Assembly (NCBI GenBank): GCA_905215965.1
Contig: CAJMSD010000010.1
Location: 1 to 64,000, forward strand
Reading direction: 5' to 3'
Origin: an uncultured bacterium
Lineage (GTDB): Bacteria; Bacillota; Clostridia; Oscillospirales; Ruminococcaceae
DNA length: 64,000 bases
Shown here: positions 7,635-14,832 of the stretch, piece by piece
Layout of the letters: each line of letters starts with the position of its first letter
Position numbering within the stretch: position 1 is the first letter of the stretch
Made by a program: the position numbers and the translations under genes
Notes under the pieces: generated by a model
Databases searched by the model: none
The model's input: only the letters and a program-made list of their open reading frames with translations
Told to the model about the DNA's origin: nothing

Positions 7635-7677
7635 GAAATAAAGAAGCCGAAACAGACACTTTTAAGGAGGTATCTTT

Positions 7678-8100
7678 ATGGAGAAAACATATTTCGTTAC
7701 TATCACAGGACTTAACCACTACTATGGCAAGAAGCCGTTTGAGATTGGCAGAATAATCAAGCTCATCAAAGAGCCTGATAATGAGTATGATAAGGAAGCT
7801 ATTCTTGCCTTTCTGCCGTTTATTGATAAAATCGGTTATGTTGCCAACAGCACGAATACCGTTTATGACGGTACGATAAGTGCAGGCAGACTCTACGACA
7901 AAATTGATGATTATGCTTACGGAAAAGTAATGTTTGTAACTCATTCTTCGGCAATCGTCCTTGTGCTTGATAAGGAAGATGTTGAGGAAGAAGATGACGA
8001 AACAGACGATGCTCCCGAAGTTCCCAAAAAAGAAGTAGAGCCTGAAAAACCAAAGAAAAAGAAGAATAATAAGCAACCTATTGGCTTTAAAGCTGAATGA
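7678..8100 (+). CDS. HIRAN-domain-like small protein
   Basis: This 140-aa protein has a single N-terminal domain (residues 1-100) with features of HIRAN: FVTITGLNHYYG at the start, then the segment KEPDNEYDKEAI followed by IGYVANS. HIRAN domains in HLTF and Rad5 relatives bind free 3' DNA ends or stalled forks, and stand-alone versions occur in bacterial operons of unknown role. The C-terminal 40 residues are an acidic stretch then a Lys/Pro/Glu tail, likely disordered. AAGGAGG precedes ATG 7678. It is first in the copy 3 operon and overlaps the HD gene frame. Confidence 0.75.
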   Translation: MEKTYFVTITGLNHYYGKKPFEIGRIIKLIKEPDNEYDKEAILAFLPFIDKIGYVANSTNTVYDGTISAGRLYDKIDDYAYGKVMFVTHSSAIVLVLDKEDVEEEDDETDDAPEVPKKEVEPEKPKKKKNNKQPIGFKAE

Positions 8101-8674
8101 GGAGGAATTTATCATAACTTTACTTGAACGATATTCATATCTGAAATCTCTTGTAACTGAGAGAAAAACAGAATTTGAGAAACTATGTGAATTTGCTGAA
8201 ACCCAAACAGAATACCTTACAGCTCCCACAAGCTCTCGCTTTCATCTTTGTAATGAGGGCGGATTGCTTGAACATTCTCTCAATGTTGCGGAAACAATGC
8301 TTAAAATGAAAAATACTCTTTGCCGTGAAATCAGCGATGAAAGCTGTGTTGTAACAGCTTTGTTTCACGATTTGGGTAAGGTCGGTATGCCTGATAATCC
8401 TATGTATGTCAAGAATATCGGAAAGAACGGCAAAGAGCCGAGCATACCTTATAGTTGCAACAACAATATGACATATATGAGTGTTCCGCTTCGGAGTCTG
8501 TATTTCATTTTACCTCTATTCCCTCTGACACCCGAAGAAACACAGGCAATTATGTACCACGACGGTCAGTATGTGGATGATAACAAGTCTGTTGCAACAA
8601 AGGAATGTCCTCTTTTGTTCCTCTTGCAGTATGCAGACACTTGGAGTACATTTGTAATCGAAAAAGACAAGTAA
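8081..8674 (+). CDS. HD-domain phosphohydrolase-like protein
   Basis: The protein has an HD signature: an early histidine in LLEHSLNVAETM and the metal pair in ALFHDLGKVG, with a later ADTW motif. It would be a nucleotide or RNA phosphohydrolase; the substrate is unknown. The only canonical start is TTG 8081 (197 aa), inside the HIRAN gene and lacking a site. The strong GAGGAGG at 8099-8105 sits 8 bp before ATC/ATA codons 8111 and 8114, so a shorter product from a non-standard start is possible. It is the second gene of the HIRAN-HD-WYL operon. Confidence 0.8.
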   Translation: MALKLNEEEFIITLLERYSYLKSLVTERKTEFEKLCEFAETQTEYLTAPTSSRFHLCNEGGLLEHSLNVAETMLKMKNTLCREISDESCVVTALFHDLGKVGMPDNPMYVKNIGKNGKEPSIPYSCNNNMTYMSVPLRSLYFILPLFPLTPEETQAIMYHDGQYVDDNKSVATKECPLLFLLQYADTWSTFVIEKDK

Positions 8675-8689
8675 TATGAGGATTTTATT

Positions 8690-9703
8690 ATGGACGATAA
8701 GGTAAAAAACGCCAACAATAGATTGAAAATCTTGTACCTTTATAAGATTTTTCTTGATAAAACAGACGAGCAGCACTATCTTACTATGTCTGACATAGTT
8801 AATCAGCTCAAACTCTACGGCATTTCCGCAGGACGTAAGGCTCTATATGAGGATATTGAAGCCTTAAAAGCGTATGGTCTTGATATTATCACAATCAAAG
8901 GCAGAGTGTCAGCGTATTATGTTGCAAGCCGTGATTTTGAACTCCCTGAACTTAAACTGCTTGCGGACGCAGTTTCTTCTTCCCGATTTTTAACCGAGAA
9001 GAAATCAAGCGAGCTTTTGAAAAAGATTGAAAATCTTTCAAGCGTTCACGAAGCAAAGCAGATACAGCGACAGGTATATGTTACAAACCGTGTAAAGGCT
9101 ATGAATGAGCGTATCTACCTCAATGTAGATGTTATTCATCGTGCCATAGCCGAAAACAAGAAAATAAGGTTCAGATATTTTGATTACAACATTCAAAAGA
9201 AGAAAACATACCGTACAGGCTTTCGTGTATGCTCTCCCTATGCCCTTGCTTGGGACGATGAACGTTATTATCTTATCGCATATTACGATAACAGACAAAC
9301 TATTTCAAATTTCCGTATAGACCGTATGGAAGGCGTTGAAATAATTGATGAAAAGGCTGTCCCGAAGCCTGATAATTTCATCGTCGCTGATTATATGAAC
9401 TCGTCATTCTCTATGTTCAGCGGAACAACGCAGGATGTAAAGCTCCGTTTTGATAATCAACTTATAAATGCCGTGATAGACCGTTTCGGGAAAAATATCA
9501 CCATTATTGCCGACGGAGATAGTCATTTTACGGTCAGAGTAAAGGTAAAAGCCGAACATCCTGAGCCGTTCTTCGGTTGGCTGTTCCAGTTCGGCACTAT
9601 GGCGGAAATCATAGAGCCGTGCGAGCTTCGTGACAGATACATAGAAATGCTTAAATCCGTAACGGAGAAGCAAATTTCCGTATCTACTCTCACTGAGAAA
9701 TGA
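8690..9703 (+). CDS. WYL-domain regulator
   Basis: The 337-aa protein has an N-terminal winged-helix region (residues 10-75, ending ALKAYGLDIITIKG) and a central WYL domain (about 135-220) with RFRYFDYNIQKKKTYR, SPYALAWDDERYYLIAYYD and FRIDRMEGV. A C-terminal WCX-like segment follows (FFGWLFQFGTMAEIIEP). WYL domains bind nucleic acid or nucleotide ligands and link DNA damage or phage infection to transcription in several bacteria. GAGGA precedes ATG 8690. As the last gene of the copy 3 operon it could be the regulator that reads the shared dyad, but this is inference. Confidence 0.9.
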   Translation: MDDKVKNANNRLKILYLYKIFLDKTDEQHYLTMSDIVNQLKLYGISAGRKALYEDIEALKAYGLDIITIKGRVSAYYVASRDFELPELKLLADAVSSSRFLTEKKSSELLKKIENLSSVHEAKQIQRQVYVTNRVKAMNERIYLNVDVIHRAIAENKKIRFRYFDYNIQKKKTYRTGFRVCSPYALAWDDERYYLIAYYDNRQTISNFRIDRMEGVEIIDEKAVPKPDNFIVADYMNSSFSMFSGTTQDVKLRFDNQLINAVIDRFGKNITIIADGDSHFTVRVKVKAEHPEPFFGWLFQFGTMAEIIEPCELRDRYIEMLKSVTEKQISVSTLTEK

Positions 9704-9831
9704 GAAAATCTCATCGCATTTGGCTCAAAATCAGGACTTTTCCCAGCGTGAGACTTTTTTGAGACTTTTTTGAGAAAAAATTGGGACAAAAATGGAACAC
9801 TTTTGGTACTGACTTGATAAAAGCAATATGT

Positions 9832-9837
9832 TATAAT
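9832..9837 (+). promoter_or_regulatory. extended -10 promoter of the sigma-like gene leader
   Basis: TGTTATAAT ends at 9837, giving an extended -10. A weak -35 (CTGACT, 9809-9814) is 17 bp upstream. Upstream, 9748-9772 contains a direct repeat of GAGACTTTTTT. Transcription would start near 9844 and give a leader of about 285 nt before the sigma-like gene. Confidence 0.55.
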
Positions 9838-9895
9838 AAGTATGCTGGCAGATTATATGCTCTTGCATACGCCTTAAAATTGAATATGGGTTTAG

Positions 9896-9932
9896 ATAGC
9901 CTTGTCGCTTAATGCGATAGGGCTATTTTTTA
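9896..9932 (+). terminator. leader terminator 1 (attenuator candidate)
   Basis: ATAGCC-TTGTCGC pairs with GCGATA-GGGCTAT and is followed by a T run, all within the leader downstream of the promoter and upstream of the sigma-like gene. Confidence 0.65.
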
Positions 9933-9972
9933 TGCCCAAAATCTGTCGGCTAATTCAAGTCGGCACATCTGA

Positions 9973-10006
9973 GGACTTGCGGATTTTATCCGTGAGTCCT
10001 TTTTTG
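9973..10006 (+). terminator. leader terminator 2 (attenuator candidate)
   Basis: GGACT and CGGAT pair with ATCCG and AGTCC and are followed by TTTTTT. It is the second intrinsic terminator in the same leader, so reading into the sigma-like gene requires passing both. Confidence 0.7.
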
Positions 10007-10029
10007 TTGCCCGAAAAAGGAGCAGACAG

Positions 10030-10071
10030 ATGATATTCCATTACAGCGAGGCAATCGCAAGGTATCCCTGA
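10030..10071 (+). CDS. 13-codon leader peptide candidate
   Basis: AAGGAG lies 9 bp before an ATG that opens MIFHYSEAIARYP, ending at TGA 10069-10071. It is followed 2 bp later by a long inverted repeat that precedes the sigma-like gene's ribosome site. This arrangement is what translation-coupled attenuation leaders look like. It is short enough to be chance. Confidence 0.4.
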   Translation: MIFHYSEAIARYP

Positions 10072-10073
10072 GC

Positions 10074-10111
10074 TTTGATTTTGACTTTCGACCAGAACAA
10101 TCAAAATCAAA
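10074..10111 (+). promoter_or_regulatory. 11-bp inverted repeat before ribosome binding site
   Basis: TTTGATTTTGA (10074-10084) and TCAAAATCAAA (10101-10111) are perfectly complementary with a 16-nt loop, followed by TTTTC and the AGGAGG site. It starts 2 bp after the stop of the leader peptide candidate. Confidence 0.6.
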
Positions 10112-10130
10112 TTTTCAGGAGGATACTTAT

Positions 10131-10652
10131 ATGTCTAAGATTTTTTTCGTAATGAACGACCGTAACGACACAAGCAAAGGATATACACAGGTTTCACAGG
10201 AGTATGTAAAGAAGTACATCGACAGCTTTACCGAGGGTAGAGCTTATTTTATCAACCTCGGACACTCTGTTATGGAAACCGATGAGGAGAATTACAGAGC
10301 TTTTTACAAGGAGCGTCGCAGAGAGAAGTACATCATAGAAGAAGCAATCAAAAACGGTGTAGTATCATTCGATGCTCTCGATAACACCAATTTTGATGAA
10401 AATGCAGAGGATGCCTTTGCCATTGATGATAGCGAGCCGCTTGATGAAAAAATAATGCGTAAGATTATGATTGAAAAGCTCCCAGAAGCCATTTCTATTC
10501 TTAACGATGAAGAAAAGGAACTTATTCAGCAGATTTATTTTAATCATATCAGTGAACGTGAATTAGCGAAACTTTGGAATATTCCAAGAAAAACCTTAAG
10601 CTACCGTAAAGATAAGGTTTTATTGAAACTCAGAAATTTTTTTGAAAAATAA
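10131..10652 (+). CDS. sigma-70 region 4-like HTH protein
   Basis: The 173-aa protein ends with a sigma region 4-type HTH (about residues 118-170: LNDEEKELIQQIYFNHISER, then ELAKLWNIPRKTLSYRKDKVL). The N-terminal half is not recognisable as sigma region 2. Such sigma-like proteins are frequent control genes on Firmicute conjugative and mobilizable elements, where they may direct transfer or excision gene expression. AGGAGG precedes ATG 10131. Its leader holds two terminators, a leader-peptide candidate and an inverted repeat, which points to strong conditional control. Confidence 0.8.
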   Translation: MSKIFFVMNDRNDTSKGYTQVSQEYVKKYIDSFTEGRAYFINLGHSVMETDEENYRAFYKERRREKYIIEEAIKNGVVSFDALDNTNFDENAEDAFAIDDSEPLDEKIMRKIMIEKLPEAISILNDEEKELIQQIYFNHISERELAKLWNIPRKTLSYRKDKVLLKLRNFFEK

Positions 10653-10668
10653 TAATTTTTTTCGCCCA

Positions 10669-10710
10669 CCCCCTCATTTTTTCGGCTTGAATATTGAGGG
10701 GGCAAAAAAG
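10669..10710 (+). terminator. hairpin after sigma-like gene
   Basis: CCCCCTCA (10669-10676) pairs perfectly with TGAGGGGG (10695-10702), followed by an A-rich stretch. The T run is upstream rather than downstream, so termination on the plus strand is uncertain. Confidence 0.45.
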
Positions 10711-10739
10711 CCTACTCGAAAGTACATTGAAAATTGAAT

Positions 10740-11186
10740 AACAACTCTCAAGTTACGTTCCTCTTGTTGCACGAAAGTGTAAGCGAGAAAAAGAGTACGC
10801 CAAGATGTTAATGATACATTTCAAGGTATCGCAGGCAACGACAAAAGCATTGGTTTTGACCGAATTCGTTAGGCACTGCACCTGAGATTATCAATATCGA
10901 CGGAGCGAGAACTACTACTTTAAAATAATAGGTTGCTCCTATTACGCCAAGACAAGCAAGAGGTATAATGATACTTCCGTTCAGACCGAAAGGTAACGGC
11001 TTCTCCATAAGAATGGGTTGAGGTGAGAGTCCTATGAAGCTGCTTTAGCGAGTGGCTGGCTTGAGTTGTTCCCTATACTGTGGCATTGTTCACAGTTGTT
11101 CCGTCAGGGGTGTCGTGGACAAGTATGACGGGTGCATAGCGATTACAGGGTTTGTAGGCTGGCGCTTATGTCAGCCTACATCTTTT
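10740..11186 (+). ncRNA. large structured RNA candidate of about 450 nt
   Basis: No plausible protein is encoded here, yet the stretch is dense with complementary pairs: GCAC-GAAA-GTGT (10769-10780), GATAC/GTATC (10813-10830), TAATAGG/CCTATTA (10926-10944), CCGTT-ACC-GAAA-GGT-ACGG (10977-10999), CTGTG/CACAG (11078-11095) and CCGTCA-TGTC/GACA-TGACGG (11101-11131). Two stems are capped by GAAA tetraloops, typical of folded RNAs. A good intrinsic terminator closes the region at 11153-11186. TACGCCAAGA with a nearby AATGATAC occurs twice. The 5' end is a guess; no convincing promoter is visible, so it may be cut from, or read through with, the sigma-like transcript. Family is not recognised. Confidence 0.5.
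11153..11186 (+). terminator. intrinsic terminator closing the structured RNA region
   Basis: TGTAGGCTG (11153-11161) pairs with CAGCCTACA (11172-11180), followed by TCTTTT. It lies 46 bp before the start of the MazF-like gene. Confidence 0.8.
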
Positions 11187-11231
11187 ACATAGTAACATAC
11201 TATGAATAAAATACAGAAAGGACAATCCAAT

Positions 11232-11606
11232 ATGGAAAAAGTCAAGGAAGTTTTTAGAGGACAGGTTTACTTATCAAGGCTTACCGGTAAAGGCTGTGAA
11301 CAGCGTGGCAAACGCCCCGTACTGATTTTACAGAACGATGTCGGTAACAAGTACAGTCCAACAACAATCGTTGCTCCGATTACAACGGCGATTAAGAAAC
11401 GAGCGTTGCCCGTTCACGTTCCTGTTTTCAGCAATCGACTTCATAAGAATTCGATGGTGCTTTGCGAACAGGTTCAGGTAATAGACAAGTCAAGGCTCGG
11501 CAAGTTACTGTGCCGCATAAGCAACAAGACGCTCGCAGAAGTCGATAAGGCTCTTGCGGTAAGCGTCGGAATTAACAATAACTTTGGAGGTGACGAGAAT
11601 GAATAA
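11232..11606 (+). CDS. MazF/PemK-family toxin-like protein
   Basis: The 124-aa protein fits the PemK/MazF fold: GQVYLSRL near the start, QRGKRPVLILQNDVGNK, then SPTTIVAPITT and a C-terminal KSRLGKLLCRIS. MazF proteins are mRNA-cutting endoribonucleases normally held by a protein antitoxin encoded just upstream. No such protein gene is present here; the upstream 550 bp hold the structured RNA candidate. ATG 11232 follows AAAGGAC; the earlier ATG at 11202 lacks a site. The stop overlaps the BRO gene start by 8 bp, so the two are one operon. Confidence 0.88.
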   Translation: MEKVKEVFRGQVYLSRLTGKGCEQRGKRPVLILQNDVGNKYSPTTIVAPITTAIKKRALPVHVPVFSNRLHKNSMVLCEQVQVIDKSRLGKLLCRISNKTLAEVDKALAVSVGINNNFGGDENE

Positions 11607-12408
11607 TGAAATCAAAATTTTTGAACACGAACAGTTTGGCAAGGTAAGAACAATCCTCATCGACGGTCAGCCTTGGTTTGTTGGAACCGATGTTGCCAAA
11701 GCATTAGGCTATACAAAACCTCATAATGCATTAGAACGCCATATCGACGAGGATGACTCCCTGAAACGGGGAGTCATCGACAACATCGGTAGAACACAGA
11801 ATACAATCTTCATTAACGAAAGCGGCGTATACAGTCTGATTTTTTCAAGCAAACTCGAAACCGCAAAACAGTTCAAACGCTGGGTTACCTCTGAAGTCCT
11901 CCCTTCAATCAGAAAATACGGGATGTACGCAACGGAGCAGACAATCGACAATATGCTTAACGGCACAGAAGAAGCCGAAAAGCTCTTTATTAAGCTTAAA
12001 GAAGAAAAGCTCCGCACAAGGGAACTTAAAAACGAGAATATGAGGCTTACCAAAGAAAACGACTCTCTTGCAGAGGTCGTTGACTTCATCAATATGTATG
12101 ACGACGAAAGCGATTTGCTGAATGTATCAGATATTGCAATCGCATATCAGATGTCGGCAATCGAATTCAATCGCTTGCTCTGTATTCTCGGTATTCAGCA
12201 TAGAGCTTATGGAACTTGGATACTTGCTCCTGAATATGAGAACTGCGGATATGTGAGGACGGACAAACGTCCAACCTTCTACGGCGAAGGCTTCTTTATC
12301 CATACCCGTTGGACGCATAAGGGAGCAGCATTCTTGTATAACCGCTTGAAAGAAAACGGCATTTTACCCGTTTTCGACTGGATAAAGCAGATAACAATAA
12401 CTAACTGA
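11599..12408 (+). CDS. BRO-N/ANT-domain antirepressor-like protein
   Basis: The 269-aa protein begins with a BRO-N domain (residues 1-105: GQPWFVGTDVAKALGYTKPH and FKRWVTSEVLPSIRKYG), followed by a coiled region (ELKNENMRLTKENDSLAEVV) and a C-terminal KilA-C/ANT-type domain with MSAIEFNRLLCILGIQHR and FIHTRWTHKGAAFLY. This is the layout of phage antirepressors that bind and inactivate C1-type repressors. GGAGG lies before ATG 11599. It is coupled to the MazF-like gene. It may relieve one of the XRE proteins, but that is inference. Confidence 0.9.
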   Translation: MNNEIKIFEHEQFGKVRTILIDGQPWFVGTDVAKALGYTKPHNALERHIDEDDSLKRGVIDNIGRTQNTIFINESGVYSLIFSSKLETAKQFKRWVTSEVLPSIRKYGMYATEQTIDNMLNGTEEAEKLFIKLKEEKLRTRELKNENMRLTKENDSLAEVVDFINMYDDESDLLNVSDIAIAYQMSAIEFNRLLCILGIQHRAYGTWILAPEYENCGYVRTDKRPTFYGEGFFIHTRWTHKGAAFLYNRLKENGILPVFDWIKQITITN

Positions 12409-12428
12409 AAACAAAGGAGAATTAATTT

Positions 12429-12596
12429 ATGGATAATGTAATGGTTATAGCAGTTATTACTCCCGATGAAGCGATGAAAGAGCTTGACAGGGACTTGGAG
12501 AAAACCTGCGAAATTATGGGTTTACTCTACCATAACTACGGTATTGAACTCAGCGACGATGAGTTCGATAAGGTATTTGACATCATAAACAGATAA
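12429..12596 (+). CDS. 55-aa small protein, unknown
   Basis: ATG 12429 follows AAAGGAG and opens a 55-codon frame beginning MDNVMVIAVITPDEAMKELD and ending DEFDKVFDIINR. It is acidic and helical with no recognised domain. It is 20 bp after the BRO gene and before an intrinsic terminator, so it closes that operon. A good ribosome site and protein-like composition support it as real. Confidence 0.7.
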   Translation: MDNVMVIAVITPDEAMKELDRDLEKTCEIMGLLYHNYGIELSDDEFDKVFDIINR

Positions 12597-12630
12597 TTTT
12601 CTTTCATATTGATTGGCTCCCTCTTTTAAC

Positions 12631-12656
12631 GGCAGTTCTTTAAGAGCTGCCTTTTT
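12631..12656 (+). terminator. intrinsic terminator of the MazF-BRO operon
   Basis: GGCAGTTCTT pairs with AAGAGCTGCC and is followed by TTTTT. A second short hairpin (GCCTAC/GTAGGC) follows at 12662-12678. Confidence 0.85.
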
Positions 12657-12713
12657 ACATAGCCTACCCCAAGTAGGCACAACCTCGCACTGAGCGAAAG
12701 TCAGGAAACGCTC

Positions 12714-12742
12714 TTGACATTTACGCTTTAAAGTGCTAAAAT
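12714..12742 (+). promoter_or_regulatory. promoter of the recombinase operon
   Basis: TTGACA (12714-12719) and TAAAAT (12737-12742) are 17 bp apart, with a near-palindrome around CTTTAAAG in the spacer that could bind a regulator. Confidence 0.75.
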
Positions 12743-12758
12743 GTAAGGAGAGATAGAA

Positions 12759-12893
12759 ATGACTAATACAACACAAATCGAACGCAATTTTGGTATATGG
12801 GTGGCTCTGAAAGTTCTGCTCAAGCACGAACTTATCAATCAGGAAACCTTTGATAAAATTGTTAAACACGAACTCAGAGAATATATGGCATAA
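12759..12893 (+). CDS. 44-aa small protein before recombinase, SHOCT-like
   Basis: ATG 12759 follows AAGGAGA and encodes 44 residues beginning MTNTTQIERNFGIWVALKVL, with HELINQETFDKI in the second half. That ending resembles the short SHOCT-type helical motif found in small proteins beside element recombinases. It ends 19 bp before the recombinase start, so the two are co-transcribed. It might act as a recombination directionality factor, but there is no direct evidence for that. Confidence 0.7.
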   Translation: MTNTTQIERNFGIWVALKVLLKHELINQETFDKIVKHELREYMA

Positions 12894-12912
12894 AGCCGAA
12901 GGAGGACATATT

Positions 12913-14766
12913 ATGTATTATGGAACAAATCCGCTTTTTCTTGACAAAAACAGACCGAGAAAAGTCGTATTTTATGGACGAGTATCAACAGAACACGAAG
13001 CGCAGCTCTCGGCACTTGAAAATCAGATGCAATGGTATGAAGATACTGCAAAGCGTTTTCCGAATTGGGAAGTCGTAGGCAGATACATAGACGAGGGTAT
13101 CACAGGTACTCAGGCAAAGAAAAGACCCTCGTTTATGAGAATGATTGCTGACGCCGAAAAAGGAATGTTTGACCTTATTGTTACTCGTGAGGTATGCCGT
13201 TTCGCAAGAAATACCGTTGACACTCTCACCCATACCCGTGCATTAAAGGGGCGTGGAATTGAAGTATTCTTCGTTGATGATAATATCTGGACTATGGACG
13301 GTGACGGTGAGCTTCGTCTGACAATTATGGCTACACTCGCTCAGGAAGAAAGCCGTAAGGTATCCGAACGTGTCCGTGCAGGACAGCGTATCAGCCGTAC
13401 GAATAAACAGCTTTACGGAAGTGGAAACATTTTAGGCTATGACAGAAAGCCCGGTGAAACCTACACAATAAATCCCGAACAGGCTGAAACTGTTCATATG
13501 ATATATGACCTTTATGAAGAAGGCTACGGTACGTTGAAAATCGCAAAGATTTTAATGGAGCGTAAACGCCTTACTGCTACGGGAACTACCAAATGGACTT
13601 GCCACAATGTAGGTCGCATTCTTCAAAATGCTACTTACAAGGGATATATCGGATATAATAAGTCGTACAGCAATAACTACCTTGAACAGAAGCGTATCCA
13701 TAATCTTGACAGAGATACCTATGAATATGTCAAGGGCGATTTTGAGCCGATTATTACCGAAGAACAGTGGGACAGATGTCAGGCTATCCTCAAAGAGAAG
13801 CGTAAAACCACGCTTGTTGAGAACGGTGAGGAAAAGAAAAAGAGCAACCGTACTTCCAGAGACATTTGGGTGAAGAAGTTACGCTGCTCTTGTGGTTCAT
13901 CTTTCAGGAAAAACCGTTATCACAAAAATAAAGACGGTGTTGTGTCATACAATTATGTCTGCTACAATCAGGTGAATAACGGTAAGGCTTCTCAGCGTGA
14001 GAAGATGGGACTTGAAACCGACGGATACTGTAACGAACATTCCGTTACCGATTGGAAAATGGAAATGATGGCAAAATACTTCCTTAATGAAGCTTGGAAA
14101 AATCGCAAAGAGGATTTGTTGATTGCCCTTGAATACATTAAGAAGTATTATACCGACGCTACACGAAACAATACTCAGCACAGCGAATTATTCCTTGACG
14201 CACAGATTGACAAGGCTGAAAAGAAGCTAAAAAATCTTATTGACCTTTTTACTGACGGTCAGATTAGCAAGGAAGAATTTGCTGAGTTTAAAGCAACCTA
14301 TTCTGCGGACTTACAGAAGTTCAAGGACGAAAAAGCAAGATGTGGAGAACAACAGGAACTCTTTGAAAACTGTATGTGTGATATGACAGCGGTTTCTCAG
14401 GCTCTCGCAGGAATAGTGGATATGAGTTCACCTGAATATTCTTCCGACCTCTTTAACGAAATCGTAAATTCTATATTGGTTGAAAATAACCGTTTTATAT
14501 GGAATTTCAGCTATAATAAAAATGCCAACACAGATATGAATATCAGCGTTGACGGAAATAAGAGATGCCCTGTAATTTCGATTGACGGCGAAATTATGGG
14601 GACTCCTTCGGGAGTCCCCGATTTTTTACATATATCAGAGGATAATTCTTTGAATTTACCTGCGGAAATCCGCAATAATCCGTTGTTTGCCAAAAACTTA
14701 TCCCTAATACTCCACCTGCACAGGCTGCACTTAAGTAAGATAGTTGATCAGAAAATCGCTTTATGA
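12913..14766 (+). CDS. large serine recombinase (site-specific integrase)
   Basis: The 617-aa protein has an N-terminal resolvase catalytic domain with the serine in YGRVSTEHEAQ, the arginine-containing VCRFARNTVDT, and EESRKVSERVRAG on the connecting helix. It continues with a recombinase domain (NILGYDRKPGETYTIN to RILQNATYKGYIGYN), a zinc ribbon (LRCSCGS ... GYCNEH) and a coiled coil. Such enzymes integrate and excise elements between short att sites. GGAGGA precedes ATG 12913. The final 55 residues are unusual because an intrinsic terminator lies inside their coding sequence (14598-14627), suggesting the frame runs past the original gene end. Confidence 0.93.
   Translation: MYYGTNPLFLDKNRPRKVVFYGRVSTEHEAQLSALENQMQWYEDTAKRFPNWEVVGRYIDEGITGTQAKKRPSFMRMIADAEKGMFDLIVTREVCRFARNTVDTLTHTRALKGRGIEVFFVDDNIWTMDGDGELRLTIMATLAQEESRKVSERVRAGQRISRTNKQLYGSGNILGYDRKPGETYTINPEQAETVHMIYDLYEEGYGTLKIAKILMERKRLTATGTTKWTCHNVGRILQNATYKGYIGYNKSYSNNYLEQKRIHNLDRDTYEYVKGDFEPIITEEQWDRCQAILKEKRKTTLVENGEEKKKSNRTSRDIWVKKLRCSCGSSFRKNRYHKNKDGVVSYNYVCYNQVNNGKASQREKMGLETDGYCNEHSVTDWKMEMMAKYFLNEAWKNRKEDLLIALEYIKKYYTDATRNNTQHSELFLDAQIDKAEKKLKNLIDLFTDGQISKEEFAEFKATYSADLQKFKDEKARCGEQQELFENCMCDMTAVSQALAGIVDMSSPEYSSDLFNEIVNSILVENNRFIWNFSYNKNANTDMNISVDGNKRCPVISIDGEIMGTPSGVPDFLHISEDNSLNLPAEIRNNPLFAKNLSLILHLHRLHLSKIVDQKIAL
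14598..14627 (+). terminator. terminator-like UUCG hairpin inside the recombinase frame
   Basis: GGGGACTCC (14598-14606) and GGAGTCCCC (14611-14619) flank a TTCG loop, followed by GATTTTTT. This has all the features of an intrinsic terminator but lies 140 bp before the recombinase stop codon, coding MGTPSGVPDF. Confidence 0.6.
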
Positions 14767-14832
14767 CAAGTATTAAAGCAAATCGGCGGATTAAAATCAC
14801 GCCTATTATAAGCTTTGGATACGGCAAATAAA

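Larger units (their letters stand above)
1..14830. mobile_element. integrated mobilizable element (IME-like), left end possibly outside window
   Basis: The region contains the parts of a self-excising but helper-dependent element: relaxase and MobC with a candidate oriT, a large serine recombinase at the right edge, XRE/ImmA control genes, a BRO antirepressor and a toxin-like gene. No type IV secretion genes (VirB4, VirD4, VirB6) are present, so transfer would need a helper. The right limit is set after the recombinase and its downstream hairpin at about 14,830. The left limit is unknown, because the junction near 77 may be the element edge or a rearrangement inside it. Precise att sites were not identified. 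Confidence 0.75.

Noticed and set aside
7453..8229. Long 258-aa minus-strand frame
   Set aside because: It is antisense to three well-supported genes (YolD-like, HIRAN and HD) and has no ribosome site or domain.
9842..9877. 11-codon frame MLADYMLLHTP as a leader peptide
   Set aside because: Its ATG lies only 5 bp after the -10 TATAAT, so it would be at or before the transcription start and lacks a ribosome site.
10808..11008. 66-aa minus-strand frame in the RNA region
   Set aside because: No ribosome site, composition not protein-like, and it overlaps the structured RNA candidate.
10740..11186. Group I or II intron, HEARO, GOLLD or ROOL identity for the RNA region
   Set aside because: No core motifs of these classes could be matched by eye, and no intron protein, reverse transcriptase or IscB/IsrB-like gene is nearby; identity is left open.
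25..14790. Shared CAAATCGGC at the left edge and near 14,776 as att sites
   Set aside because: The left copy is part of the conserved HsdS coding sequence, so nine shared bases are most likely chance.
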